A stretch of 47,221 nucleotides of DNA from Candidatus Cryosericum septentrionale (GTDB lineage Bacteria; Caldisericota; Caldisericia; Cryosericales; Cryosericaceae). A model generated the notes under the pieces. It worked only from the letters and a program-made list of their open reading frames with translations. It did not search any database and was not told where the DNA came from. Shown here piece by piece: positions 1-10,533 of the stretch (positions within the stretch are counted from its first letter, which is position 1; the number at the start of each line of letters is the position of its first letter). The DNA lies in NCBI RefSeq assembly GCF_003570995.1, contig NZ_QXIY01000001.1:1-47221 (forward strand), in the 5' to 3' direction. Position numbers and translations under genes: made by a program.

Positions 1-877
1 CATCGACCAGCTGGAACTCGACAAGCGTCACAAGGACGAACAGAGTGCGACCCTGGCGGCGGAGATGGAAGGGGTCAAGGCGAGTCGTACACGCCTCGAG
101 GGCCGTGTACGCGAGCTGGAGGTCCTGCTGGCGGAGGGGAAGGGCAAGCTGGAGCAATTCACGGCGCGCGATGACTTCGCACAACTGACGGAAAGAACTG
201 AACCAGAGGCAAACCTCGAACAGATGCAGAGCGAGATGGACCAGGTGCGCCGCAACATGACGAACCTGGAGCCCGTGAACATGGCTAGTATCAAGGAAAG
301 CGAAGAGCTTGCGGAACGCGTTGCGCATCTCAAAGCGCAGGATGATGATCTCTCTCAGTCGAGAACGAAGCTGCTCGCGCTGATCGACGACCTCGATCGA
401 CGCGCGTCGACATTGTTCGAAGAGACGTTTGTCGTCATCGAGAAGGCCTTCCAGGAGAACTTTGTCAAGATGTTCGACGGCGGCGAGGCAAGACTGGTGC
501 GCCAGGAGAACGGGGAACTCATGGGGATCGACATCGACGTCGTGCTGCCGGGCAAACGGCGGCAACCTCTTGAGCTGCTTTCAGGCGGCGAGAAAGTCCT
601 GACGGCCGCGGCTCTGCAGTTTGCTCTCTTCAAGGCGCGCCCCAGTCTGTTCTATCTTCTCGACGAGGTGGACAATTCGCTCGACGAAAACAACGTTCAT
701 CGTTTTGCGCGGTTGCTTCGGGAGCAGGAGGGTTCACAGTTCCTGGTCGTGACCCACAACCGTGAGACCATGCTGGCAGCGGATGTCCTGTACGGTGTGA
801 CGATGCAAGAGACTGGCGTGTCCAAGGTCGTCTCGCTTCGGCTCGACGGCGACAAGGAGCTTGCTAGCCAGTCCTGA
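1..877 (+). CDS. smc: Chromosome segregation protein SMC, C-terminal part (5' end outside window)
   Basis: SMC forms the ATPase dimer of the condensin-like complex that compacts and resolves the chromosome. The reading frame is open from base 2, so the gene enters from the left edge; about 291 residues are visible. The first ~130 are charged, heptad-like coiled coil. The C-terminal head follows, with the ABC signature LSGGEK (encoded around 577-595), the Walker B stretch FYLLDEVDNSLDE, and a switch histidine in VVTHNRETM. The preserved signature and Walker B motifs argue for a functional ATPase. The usual downstream partner ftsY is not here; a compositionally different aldo/keto reductase follows 31 bp later. 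RecN or SbcC is less likely because the LSGGEKVLTAAALQFALF context is SMC-like. Confidence 0.93.
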   Translation, partial: IDQLELDKRHKDEQSATLAAEMEGVKASRTRLEGRVRELEVLLAEGKGKLEQFTARDDFAQLTERTEPEANLEQMQSEMDQVRRNMTNLEPVNMASIKESEELAERVAHLKAQDDDLSQSRTKLLALIDDLDRRASTLFEETFVVIEKAFQENFVKMFDGGEARLVRQENGELMGIDIDVVLPGKRRQPLELLSGGEKVLTAAALQFALFKARPSLFYLLDEVDNSLDENNVHRFARLLREQEGSQFLVVTHNRETMLAADVLYGVTMQETGVSKVVSLRLDGDKELASQS

Positions 878-908
878 GACATCACTGTCAAATTGAAAGG
901 AGGATAGG

Positions 909-1874
909 ATGAACTACCGAAGGATTGGCCGTTATGGCGTTAAAGTGAGCGAAATGGCTTTGGGTAGTTGGCTTACCTATGGCGGTTCCTACGGACAGGA
1001 ACAGGCGGATGCATGCGTAAAGAAGGCCTACGATCTGGGGATAAACTACTTCGATACCGCTGATGCCTATGGCGTCGGACAGACACATCCCGGTGCGGCA
1101 GAAGAAGTCCTGGCTAAATCTCTGGAGGATTTCTCCAGGTCTTCATACGTGCTTGCTACAAAGACCTTCTGGCCCGTGGGTGATGGTCCCAATGACAGAG
1201 GACTTTCCAGAAAGCACATTATGGAACAGTGCAATGCCAGTTTGAAGCGTCTCAACACTGATTACATCGATATCTTCTACTGTCACAGATACGACCCTGA
1301 GACACCTGTTGATGAGGTTATGCGGGCGTTAGACGACCTGATACACCAAGGTAAGATTTTGTACGCAGGGGTCAGTGAGTGGAGTGCGACGCAGATACTT
1401 GATGCTCAGAGCACGGCCAGGCAGCTGAATCTCAACCCTATTGCCATCAATCAACCGGCGTATAATATGCTGAACAGGTATATAGAAAAAGAAGTAATGT
1501 CGATGTGCACCAGGGAAGGATTGGGAATTGCCGTATTTAGTCCGCTGGCCGAGGGGGTTTTGACAGGAAAGTACAAGAAGGGCCAGGAACTACCCAAAGG
1601 AAGCAGGGCAGCAGATCCCAAAGTCGGGCACTTTGTAGAGCACTACTTGACCGAAGAAAGCCTCGACAAGGTTGAGAGGATCTCAAAGATAGCATTGGAG
1701 AACAATGTCACAACGGCACAACTGGCTTTGGCCTGGATCCTTCATCACAAAGAGATCAGCAGTGTCATCATCGGTGCGTCAAGACCGGAGCAGGTCGAAG
1801 AAAATGTCAGGGCTGTCGACGTTGCCCTGGATGAGCCAACCATGAGGACCATCAATGAGGTTTTGACCAGCTGA
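909..1874 (+). CDS. Aldo/keto reductase, Kv-beta-like family
   Basis: Predicted cytoplasmic NAD(P)H-dependent oxidoreductase of carbonyl substrates, 321 aa, a full-length AKR TIM barrel. The catalytic tetrad is visible as D49 and Y54 (FDTADAYG), K85 (ATKTFW) and H126 (YCHRYD). The C-terminal IIGASRPEQVEENV segment is the cofactor-binding end typical of the Kv-channel beta-subunit/YghZ branch. The start is well supported by AAAGGAGG just before the ATG. The gene is visibly richer in A/T codons (AAA, ATA, AAT, TAT) than smc or gatB on either side, and it is closed by a strong terminator, so it may have been inserted. The true substrate cannot be told from sequence. Confidence 0.9.
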   Translation: MNYRRIGRYGVKVSEMALGSWLTYGGSYGQEQADACVKKAYDLGINYFDTADAYGVGQTHPGAAEEVLAKSLEDFSRSSYVLATKTFWPVGDGPNDRGLSRKHIMEQCNASLKRLNTDYIDIFYCHRYDPETPVDEVMRALDDLIHQGKILYAGVSEWSATQILDAQSTARQLNLNPIAINQPAYNMLNRYIEKEVMSMCTREGLGIAVFSPLAEGVLTGKYKKGQELPKGSRAADPKVGHFVEHYLTEESLDKVERISKIALENNVTTAQLALAWILHHKEISSVIIGASRPEQVEENVRAVDVALDEPTMRTINEVLTS

Positions 1875-1910
1875 GCCATCAGGTCATGAACGCGTAGTGA
1901 CTACGCAGGA

Positions 1911-1948
1911 AGCGGGGGATCCCTCCTCACAAGGGGGGATCCCCCGCT
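1911..1948. terminator. Strong bidirectional intrinsic terminator
   Basis: The arms AGCGGGGGATCCC and GGGATCCCCCGCT are perfect reverse complements, and with a T-G and two C-G pairs the stem reaches about 16 bp around the 6-nt loop TCACAA. It lies between the convergent aldo/keto reductase and WG-repeat genes and so can serve both. T-tracts are modest (CGTTCTG on plus). A smaller 6-bp hairpin with arms GCGTAG and CTACGC precedes it at 1892-1906. Confidence 0.85.
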
Positions 1949-1955
1949 CGTTCTG

Positions 1956-2561
1956 TCAGTTTTCCCAGTACTGTGTGCCTTTAGTATCGATGTAGCCAAC
2001 CATTGTCGGTCTGTCCCCTCCGCCCACCATACTTCCCTTCCCAATGAGGAGAATGGGCGCGAGACCATGGTCAAAATCGGTTACTTCATAATCGTTCGCA
2101 TCATGAATGGCCGGTACGGCAATTTTTCCGTCAGTAGCAATGAAGCCTTCTTTTCCATTGATTACTACCCTTGCAAAGCCCTCATTGAAATTGCCTGCGC
2201 TGTCATAAGCCAGCTGTATTACCGTGGTTCCGGTTCTATCAACAAAACCGAATTTACCGTCAAGATGAACCAGCGAGAGGCCTTCAAGAAAAGGGCCCAT
2301 CTGCTCATAAGCCACGGGTATGACCATCTCCCCCTTGCTGTCGATGCAGCCGAACTTGCCATTTGTCACAACAATTGCGATTCCATCGGTAAAAGGCTCT
2401 GCGCGGTCATACATAGTCGGTATTGCAATTCTCTTCTGTGAATCACAGAATCCCCACTTGTCACCTTTCCTGAAAGGAATGAGCGTTGTGACTTCCCCTT
2501 CCTTGCCCGTACGTGTCCTGATCACTTGATACACGACAAGAGACGTGGCCAGCAGAACCAC
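1956..2561 (-). CDS. Membrane-anchored WG-repeat protein with uncertain or frameshifted start
   Basis: At least four WG (KWG) repeats are visible, each of the form GKxGFxDxxG...IP..Y: GDKWGFCDSQK, GKFGCIDSKG, GKFGFVDRTG and GKEGFIATDG, with a last partial one (VGYIDTKG). The repeats probably form an extracytoplasmic beta-rich domain; function is unknown. The only in-frame standard start is GTG at 2561, which has no Shine-Dalgarno and would cut the hydrophobic segment to about 13 residues. The frame stays open upstream to 2612 and encodes more hydrophobic residues (VRIVLPVVLIVV), giving a proper ~24-residue membrane helix but no ATG, GTG or TTG. An ATG overlapping the gatB stop (2609-2611) lies in another frame. 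A small frameshift near the 5' end is therefore suspected. Last gene of the ligA-gat transcription unit; more A/T-rich than gatB. Confidence 0.7.
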   Translation of the reverse strand: MVLLATSLVVYQVIRTRTGKEGEVTTLIPFRKGDKWGFCDSQKRIAIPTMYDRAEPFTDGIAIVVTNGKFGCIDSKGEMVIPVAYEQMGPFLEGLSLVHLDGKFGFVDRTGTTVIQLAYDSAGNFNEGFARVVINGKEGFIATDGKIAVPAIHDANDYEVTDFDHGLAPILLIGKGSMVGGGDRPTMVGYIDTKGTQYWEN

Positions 2562-2607
2562 GATGAGGACAACCGGCAGGACGATCCTGACCTGGGTCTG
2601 CGTTCCT

Positions 2608-4035
2608 TCATTTCAACAGCCGCCGCAGCGTATCCCCCGCCAACTTCGGGTTCGCCTTGCCCTTGCTCTTCTTCATGAGCTGGCCGACGAGAAAAGCGAG
2701 TACTGCCTCCTTGCCGTTCCTGAACTGGTCAACCTGGGTTGTGTTCTCCGCTATCACCTCGCGTGCAAATCCTTCGAGTGCGGAGGTGTCGGAGACCTGT
2801 TCGAGGCCAAGGCTTCTGACCGCCTCCATGGGCGTTGTCCCCGTGTCCACGAGAAGGGGCAGGACGTCTTTTGAGGCCGTGTTGCTGATCGCATTGTCTT
2901 CGACCATCGTCAGGAGGCCGGCGAGTGCCACGGGCGTCAGCTGCGTCTCCGTCAGCGTCTTGCCGCGTTCGTTCAGGAGCCTGGCTACCTCGGTCCCCAT
3001 GTAGCTGGCTACCTTCTTCGGGTTGTCATAGAGTGCAATGGTCTGCTGGAAGAACTCTGCCGTGGAGCGTTCCTCGGTCAGCAGGGCCGCATCATATGGC
3101 GAGAGGCCGAGGTCCCGTTCGAAGCGTGACTGTACCTCCCAGGGCAGTTCGGGCATCTGTGTCCGCACGGATTCCAGCTCTGTCGGATCCAGCTGCAGCA
3201 GGGGCAGGTCCGGTTCCGGAAAGTAGCGGTAATCGTTGCTGGCTTCCTTGCTGCGCATGGAGGTCGTTGTTCCCTGCACTTCGTCGAAGTGCCTCGTCTC
3301 TGTCATGATGGGAGTACAGTCGGTAAGGCACTGTGCCTGGCGCTGCTCTTCGTAGTCGATGGCCCGCTTGACGCTGCGGAAGCTGTTGAGGTTCTTGATC
3401 TCCACCTTTGTACCTCGCTTCGCAGGGTCCGGGCTGACGGAGACATTCACGTCACACCGCATGGCACCCTTCTCCATGTCGCCTGACGATACGCCCAGCC
3501 ATCGAACAAGCCGCCTCAGGTTGCGCAGGAACTCGTACGCTTCATCGCCGCTTTGCATGTCTGGTTCAGTAACAATCTCGATCAGTGGCATGCCACAGCG
3601 GTTGAAGTCGACCAGCGTCTCACCCCCGAGCGTGATGTCGGCGGCATGCATCGACTTGCCGGCGTCTTCCTCAATATGGGCGCGTGTCAACCGGACGCTG
3701 CGGGCGCCTCGTTCGGTGACGATGGGAAGCGATCCCCCTGTCGCGATCGGGCGGTCGAACTGGGTGATCTGGTAGGACTTGGGAAGATCCGGGTAGAAGT
3801 AGTTCTTGCGTGAGAACTCGGAGACCTCGTGGACAGTGCACCCCAGTGCCGTGGCGATCCTGGTGGCCAAGCGCACGGCTTGGGCGTTCAACGTGGGCAG
3901 GGCGCCCGGCAGTCCCAGGCAGACGGGGCAGACATGGGTGTTGGGCTCGTCCCCGAACGCCGTGCTGCAGCCACAGAACATCTTGGTCTGTGTGGCCAGC
4001 TGAACGTGAATTTCCAGGCCGATCGTCGTGGTCAT
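2608..4035 (-). CDS. gatB: Asp-tRNA(Asn)/Glu-tRNA(Gln) amidotransferase subunit B
   Basis: GatB is the kinase-like subunit of GatCAB: it binds misacylated tRNA and phosphorylates the Asp or Glu side chain before amidation. The protein is 475 aa, the usual length. The N-terminus carries the GLEIHVQL signature and the zinc-type cysteines C21, C23, C36 and C39 (FCGCSTAF, HVCPVCLG). The central part includes VDFNRCGMPLIEIVTEPD and NDYRYFPEPDLP, and the end (QLMKKSKGKANPKLAGDTLRRLL) is the tRNA-binding YqeY-like tail. Start and gatA stop overlap as ATGA (4032-4035), so translation is coupled. Standard A/C order within a gatC-gatA-gatB operon. Confidence 0.97.
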   Translation of the reverse strand: MTTTIGLEIHVQLATQTKMFCGCSTAFGDEPNTHVCPVCLGLPGALPTLNAQAVRLATRIATALGCTVHEVSEFSRKNYFYPDLPKSYQITQFDRPIATGGSLPIVTERGARSVRLTRAHIEEDAGKSMHAADITLGGETLVDFNRCGMPLIEIVTEPDMQSGDEAYEFLRNLRRLVRWLGVSSGDMEKGAMRCDVNVSVSPDPAKRGTKVEIKNLNSFRSVKRAIDYEEQRQAQCLTDCTPIMTETRHFDEVQGTTTSMRSKEASNDYRYFPEPDLPLLQLDPTELESVRTQMPELPWEVQSRFERDLGLSPYDAALLTEERSTAEFFQQTIALYDNPKKVASYMGTEVARLLNERGKTLTETQLTPVALAGLLTMVEDNAISNTASKDVLPLLVDTGTTPMEAVRSLGLEQVSDTSALEGFAREVIAENTTQVDQFRNGKEAVLAFLVGQLMKKSKGKANPKLAGDTLRRLLK

Positions 4036-5453
4036 GACTCACCTCCAAGCGCCGTGAAGAAGACGTTCGCGGAGGAGAGGAGTTCAGCATCGCTCCAGCG
4101 GGGGCCCATGAGCTGCAGTCCGATAGGAAGACCGGCGGCGTCCTTTCCGGCGGGAAACGAAATGGCAGGGACCCCGGCCAGGTTCGCGGGGATCGTGAAC
4201 ACATCCGCCTTGTACATTTCAAGCGCGTCGGTCACGGCTCCAAGCCTGAACGCTGTCGTCGGGGTGGTCGGTGTCAGCAGTACGTCGGCGGACTGCAGCG
4301 CGGCGTCCAGTTCGTCGGTGATGAGCTGGCGGACACTGCTTGCCTTCTTGTAGTAGGCGTCATAGTACCCGGCCGAGAGCACGAATGCGCCGATGAGGAT
4401 GCGCCGCTTCACCTCGGTGCCGAATCCGGCATTGCGGGTCCTGCTGTATGTTTCCGTCATGTCCCGTCCGTCGACGTGCAGGCCATAGCGGACGCCGTCG
4501 AACCGTCCGAGGTTCGCGGAGCACTCGGCAGGCGCGATGATGTAGTAAGCGGGCAGTGCGGACAGAATGTGCGGCACCCTGACGTCGACAATCGATGCAC
4601 CGCTTTTCACGGCTGCTTTACGGGCCGTCTCCATGGCTGCTGCGATTTCCGGCTGGACATCCAGCCCCTGGAGTTCACGGATGATGCCCACCCGTTTGCC
4701 TGCAAGGGTCGGTTGCAGTGCGGCCTCAAAGTCCACGTGGGGCCGCTTGACGCTAGTAGCATCCTTTGGATCATGGGCAGCCATCACGTTCATCATGATG
4801 GCTGCGTCCCGGACGCTCCTCGCAATGGGACCGATGCAGTCGAGGCTGGACCCGAAGGCGACCAGGCCGTACCGCGACACAAGCCCGTAGGTCGGCTTGA
4901 AACCGACGACCCCGCAGAACGCAGCGGGCTGCCGCACTGAACCGCCGGTGTCGGAGCCGATTGCCCCAAGAGCAAAACCTGCGGCGACCGCAGCCGTCGA
5001 ACCGCCGCTGGACCCACCGGGAACACGGGTAAGGTCCGTGGGGTTGTGCGTGGGGAAGAAGGCAGAGTTCTCTGTGGAGGAACCCATGGCAAACTCGTCG
5101 AGGTTGGTCTTGCCCGGTACGACAGCCCCCGCAGCAAGCAACGATCGCACGGCAGTCGCCGAATAGGGGGCGACGTAGTGTTCAAGAATCCGGGAGCCGC
5201 AAGTACAGCGCTCGCCGGCCATCATGATGTTATCCTTGACCGCTATCGGGGCTCCTGCAAGAGGAGACGAGGGATCGGCGGCCTGCGCATCGGACCGGGC
5301 GGCGTCGAGGCGCAGGTGCAGAAACGCCTTCACTTGAGGGTCTCCACGTTCGATGAGCTGCCGCGTCTCGTCCAGATACTCTTCCGCCGACAGTTCGTGC
5401 GCGCGAACAGCGTGACGATACTGTTTCAGGGTGCGTGGAAGTTCGCTACTCAT
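4032..5453 (-). CDS. gatA: Asp-tRNA(Asn)/Glu-tRNA(Gln) amidotransferase subunit A
   Basis: GatA hydrolyses glutamine or asparagine and passes the ammonia to GatB. It is an amidase-signature enzyme whose catalytic triad is clear: K73 (IAVKDN), cis-Ser S148 (PGGSSGGS) and nucleophile S172 (GSDTGGSVRQPAAFCG), with the same spacing as known GatA enzymes. The start chosen is ATG at 5453, giving 473 aa, because GGGAGGCGAGG precedes it directly. Longer in-frame versions run back into gatC and have no family similarity. It overlaps the gatC stop by 8 bp. No missing residues were seen. Confidence 0.97.
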   Translation of the reverse strand: MSSELPRTLKQYRHAVRAHELSAEEYLDETRQLIERGDPQVKAFLHLRLDAARSDAQAADPSSPLAGAPIAVKDNIMMAGERCTCGSRILEHYVAPYSATAVRSLLAAGAVVPGKTNLDEFAMGSSTENSAFFPTHNPTDLTRVPGGSSGGSTAAVAAGFALGAIGSDTGGSVRQPAAFCGVVGFKPTYGLVSRYGLVAFGSSLDCIGPIARSVRDAAIMMNVMAAHDPKDATSVKRPHVDFEAALQPTLAGKRVGIIRELQGLDVQPEIAAAMETARKAAVKSGASIVDVRVPHILSALPAYYIIAPAECSANLGRFDGVRYGLHVDGRDMTETYSRTRNAGFGTEVKRRILIGAFVLSAGYYDAYYKKASSVRQLITDELDAALQSADVLLTPTTPTTAFRLGAVTDALEMYKADVFTIPANLAGVPAISFPAGKDAAGLPIGLQLMGPRWSDAELLSSANVFFTALGGES

Positions 5454-5742
5454 CCTCGCCTCCCATGACGTTCCGCACGACCACGAATGCGTCACGCATC
5501 GCGGGCGCTCCACCGAGCCCTGCTTCTCGGGTCAAGCCCGCGCTTGGCTCATCCGGACGGAGTTCGGTCATGGCGGGGCGCTTACTGACGATGGCTGATG
5601 TATCGACGGAGCTCAGCTGCGCGACATACCCGAGGATTCGTTCGAGGTCCCCCAGAAGAGGCCCCTCCTCTTCTGGAGTTATCTCGAGACGCGCGAGTGA
5701 AGCCACGTGTTCAAGCGTCTCTTTGTCGATGATCATTGCCAT
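5446..5742 (-). CDS. gatC: Asp-tRNA(Asn)/Glu-tRNA(Gln) amidotransferase subunit C
   Basis: GatC is the small clamp subunit that wraps GatA and GatB together. With the ATG at 5742, preceded by AGGAGG at optimal distance, the protein is 98 aa, the expected size. The N-terminal pattern ETLEHVASLARLEITPEE and later ERILGYVAQLSSVDT match the GatC family; the glycine/proline-rich C-terminal belt ends with MRDAFVVVRNVMGG. An upstream in-frame start would add residues overlapping ligA and is not supported. It sits 22 bp after ligA, so the whole set is probably co-transcribed with DNA ligase. Confidence 0.95.
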   Translation of the reverse strand: MAMIIDKETLEHVASLARLEITPEEEGPLLGDLERILGYVAQLSSVDTSAIVSKRPAMTELRPDEPSAGLTREAGLGGAPAMRDAFVVVRNVMGGEDE

Positions 5743-5764
5743 GATACCTCCTATGCCTGTTTTC

Positions 5765-7798
<2,034 letters not shown>

Positions 7799-8950
7799 TC
7801 AGGGTGCTAGAATGGAGAAACCGCTGCCGAGAGCAAGGGCGGAGCGCATCCCCGGCAGCTGGAAAACTCGTACCTCGTCGCTCTCAGCCGTACTCCACTG
7901 GCGCACAAGTGCGCGTGCTTTCATGTCGTAGATACCAAGGAAATAGACCGCAGTCTGAGAAGTGGTCTGCTCCTGGAACAGGAGTGCGCATTCTCCATCG
8001 GACATCGAAGCGTCGATTGTATTGAAGTTGAGTTTTGAGGCTGACAGCAGCAGCTTTCCGTCCTTGTCGAAGATCTCTGCAGTGCGTCCAAAGGTCAGAA
8101 AGTCGTTGCCTAGCGCGCGAAGGCCGGGATTGTCGGAAGTGGCCACAATCTGGGCTATCCTTTTTCCCGTCTGGTCGAACAGATAGCGGGGCAGGGGACC
8201 GGGGGCGCCCGAGACGCTGCGGCCGTAGCCGGCCAGGATGCGTGTGCCGCTGTCGTCGACAACCGTGACGAGTCCTGCCAGTTTCTGGTCTGGGTTGGGG
8301 ACTGTGAACTTTGCGATGACCTTTCCTTGCGGCGAGACGGTGTAGATGGTGCCGCTTTCCAGCGTTACCACGAGCATGCCGCTGTGCGCAAGGCTGATCT
8401 GCGACCCACGGCCGAAATCGGGTACGGTGTAGCCATCCTGGTACTTGCCGGCAAGGTCGTACGTGACGAACTGCCGAGATTGGTTCGCCAGGAACGAGTA
8501 GACGACGGCAACCCCTCCGGTGACGGTGAATACGGCTTGCTCGACCACGCTGGGAGCTGTCGTTGTTCGCGACCATTTCTGGCGAAGGGCATCGTCCAGC
8601 AGTGTCAGCCGCTGTCCCGATACCAAAAGGTACTTGCCCGATGTACTCAGTGTCAATGACGTGGGGTTATCCCCCAGTTCCACGCCTTCGCTCTGGCTCG
8701 TCCATCCGCGCAACGCAAACACCTGGCCGGCCGCCGTCAGGGCATATCCCTGGTCCTGTGTGCCTACGATCCCAATTGGATAATCACTGGTCTTGAACTG
8801 CGAGACCACGTGCAGCGCCGTCTCTTTTCCACGAAGCGCCCACAAGGTCATGGCACCCAAGGTTGCCGCCACAATGACAAAGGCGGCCAGCCAGCGCTGA
8901 TAGTCGAGGGTCATGTGCCGCAGGCCATGCGACTGAACGGTTTTCTTCAT
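7799..8950 (-). CDS. Membrane-anchored beta-propeller-like protein (DUF5711-like), function unknown
   Basis: 383 aa. A short basic N-terminus is followed by one transmembrane helix at about residues 20-40 (LAAFVIVAATLGAMTLWAL). The rest has repeated short beta-strand units of the type G..ILAGYGR, GKYLLVSGQ, GDNPTSLTLS, GKVIAKFTV and GKLLLSASK, which resembles PQQ/WD-like or DUF5711-type propellers displayed outside the membrane. No catalytic motif is visible and I do not recognise a specific function. It is the first gene of the ligA-gat unit, with its own promoter (8966-8993). It could be a general envelope sensor or scaffold; this is a guess. Confidence 0.72.
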   Translation of the reverse strand: MKKTVQSHGLRHMTLDYQRWLAAFVIVAATLGAMTLWALRGKETALHVVSQFKTSDYPIGIVGTQDQGYALTAAGQVFALRGWTSQSEGVELGDNPTSLTLSTSGKYLLVSGQRLTLLDDALRQKWSRTTTAPSVVEQAVFTVTGGVAVVYSFLANQSRQFVTYDLAGKYQDGYTVPDFGRGSQISLAHSGMLVVTLESGTIYTVSPQGKVIAKFTVPNPDQKLAGLVTVVDDSGTRILAGYGRSVSGAPGPLPRYLFDQTGKRIAQIVATSDNPGLRALGNDFLTFGRTAEIFDKDGKLLLSASKLNFNTIDASMSDGECALLFQEQTTSQTAVYFLGIYDMKARALVRQWSTAESDEVRVFQLPGMRSALALGSGFSILAP

Positions 8951-8965
8951 CTCATCACCGTGACA

Positions 8966-8993
8966 ATTCTAGCCTGAACGTCAGGTTTGGCAA
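8966..8993 (-). promoter_or_regulatory. Sigma-70-type promoter of the ligA-gatCAB operon
   Basis: On the minus strand TTGCCA (8988-8993) and TAGAAT (8966-8971) are separated by 16 bp, ending 15 bp before the ATG at 8950. The spacer contains the dyad CCTGA-ACG-TCAGG (8973-8985), a possible operator. GGTGATGAG before the ATG is a plausible ribosome binding site. Confidence 0.6.
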
Positions 8994-9033
8994 AGAAGAG
9001 GTTGGTGGGCCCAACGGCATGTGGCTTCTGGCG

Positions 9034-9061
9034 TTGCTTTTGGCGGATGCTCCAATATACT
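9034..9061 (+). promoter_or_regulatory. Sigma-70-type promoter of the tldD-tldE-pfk operon
   Basis: TTGCTT (9034-9039) and TATACT (9056-9061) with a 16-bp spacer, 26 bp upstream of the tldD GTG. It is divergent from the ligA-operon promoter in the same 137-bp gap. Confidence 0.6.
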
Positions 9062-9087
9062 GACATTGTCGACCAGGGAGGTGACCA

Positions 9088-10533
9088 GTGGACAAGTTCA
9101 CGGAGCGGGTCATTGCGGGCGCGAAGCGCCTCGGCGCAAGCTACTGCGATTGCCGTCTCATTGACATGGAACGAGAGGACGTGTCGGTTGTCGGAGGAGC
9201 ACCCCGCGCCGTCGTGCATGCTCACCAGCGTGGATTTGGGGTCCGCGTCATTGCGAACGGGGCATGGGGATTTTCATCATCGTCCGTCGTGGCCGACGCC
9301 GAGGCCGACCATATCGTCGAAGAGGTGGTGGCCATCGCGCACGCGAGTGCGCTGGCAAAGAAGAAGGATGTTGTGCTGGCCACAGTTGCTCCCAGTCAAG
9401 ACATGATACCGCACCAGGCGGACGTGGATCCCTTCACGATCCCTGATTCTGAGAAAATCGGACTACTCGCCGAAGCCACCAGAGCGATGATGTTACCGGG
9501 AGTCGTCCTGGCACGAGGTCAGATGCAGTTTCTGAAGGAGCGCAAGATCTTCGCGTCCTCCGATGGCTCATACATCGTCCAGGACCGGGTCGAGAGCGGG
9601 GCCGGCGTCAGCGCCATGGCTGCCAGTGACAAGGGTGACGTTCAGATCCGCAGCTACCCCATGTCCTCCTCCGGCGACAACGCTCAGTCGGGCTGGGAGT
9701 TCGTGGAAGCCATGAAGCTCCTGGAACATGCGGAGTCGACCGCCAGGGAAGCACTGGCACTCCTGGCTGCCAAGCCTTGTCCGTCGGGAGTCAAGGACCT
9801 GGTCGTTGGTGGACAGCAACTCGCGTTGCAGCTCCACGAGTCATGTGGCCACCCCTCCGAGCTGGACCGGGTCATGGGCATGGAGGCGTCGTTCGCTGGG
9901 ACATCATTTCTGACGCCCGACAAGAAAGGCAGCTTCCGCTATGGGTCCGATATTGTCAATGTGACCGCTGATCCCACGATTCCGCACGCCCTGGGCGGAC
10001 TCGCGTATGACGACGAGGGGGTGAGGGGCCGCAAAGTGTACCTGGTACGGGGCGGCATCTTCGAGCACTACCTCAACTCTCGTGCATCAGCTCCCGTCGT
10101 CGGCGAGGAGCCCATGGGGGCGATGAGGGCCGACGGCTTCGCACGCTGTCCTATTGTCCGTATGGTGAGCATCAACCTCGAGCCGGGCGACCTGACCTTC
10201 GAGCAGTTGATCGGCGGCGTGGAGGACGGACTCTACGTGGAGGGCATCAAGAGCTGGTCCATCGATGATCGACGCCTGAACTTCCAGTTCGGCAGTGAGG
10301 TCGGCTGGGAGATCAGGGGAGGGAAACTGCAGGACATGGTCAAGAACCCGACATACACCGGCATCACGTATGAGTTCTGGAGGTCATGTGACGGCATCGG
10401 AGGCCCTGATCTGTACCACGTGTGGGGTGTCGACAATTGCGGCAAAGGAGAGCCGATGCAGGTGGCACATGTGTCGCATGGCACATCGCCTGCCCGGTTC
10501 CGCCACGTTCAGGTGGGGGTGTTTCATGAGTAA
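9088..10533 (+). CDS. tldD: TldD-type zinc metalloprotease subunit
   Basis: TldD is the catalytic half of the TldD/TldE heterodimer, a protease that degrades unfolded peptides and matures some modified peptides. The protein is 481 aa, full length. The zinc motif HExxxH is seen as H250-E251-SCG-H255 (LQLHESCGHPSELDR). Other family blocks are GFGVRVIANGAWGFSS near the N-terminus, GMEASFAGTSFL, and the C-terminal DGIGGPDLYHVWGVDNCGKG. The start is GTG at 9088 with GGGAGG 9 nt upstream. The 3' end overlaps the tldE start by 8 bp. No precursor peptide or modifying enzyme is nearby. Confidence 0.93.
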   Translation: MDKFTERVIAGAKRLGASYCDCRLIDMEREDVSVVGGAPRAVVHAHQRGFGVRVIANGAWGFSSSSVVADAEADHIVEEVVAIAHASALAKKKDVVLATVAPSQDMIPHQADVDPFTIPDSEKIGLLAEATRAMMLPGVVLARGQMQFLKERKIFASSDGSYIVQDRVESGAGVSAMAASDKGDVQIRSYPMSSSGDNAQSGWEFVEAMKLLEHAESTAREALALLAAKPCPSGVKDLVVGGQQLALQLHESCGHPSELDRVMGMEASFAGTSFLTPDKKGSFRYGSDIVNVTADPTIPHALGGLAYDDEGVRGRKVYLVRGGIFEHYLNSRASAPVVGEEPMGAMRADGFARCPIVRMVSINLEPGDLTFEQLIGGVEDGLYVEGIKSWSIDDRRLNFQFGSEVGWEIRGGKLQDMVKNPTYTGITYEFWRSCDGIGGPDLYHVWGVDNCGKGEPMQVAHVSHGTSPARFRHVQVGVFHE

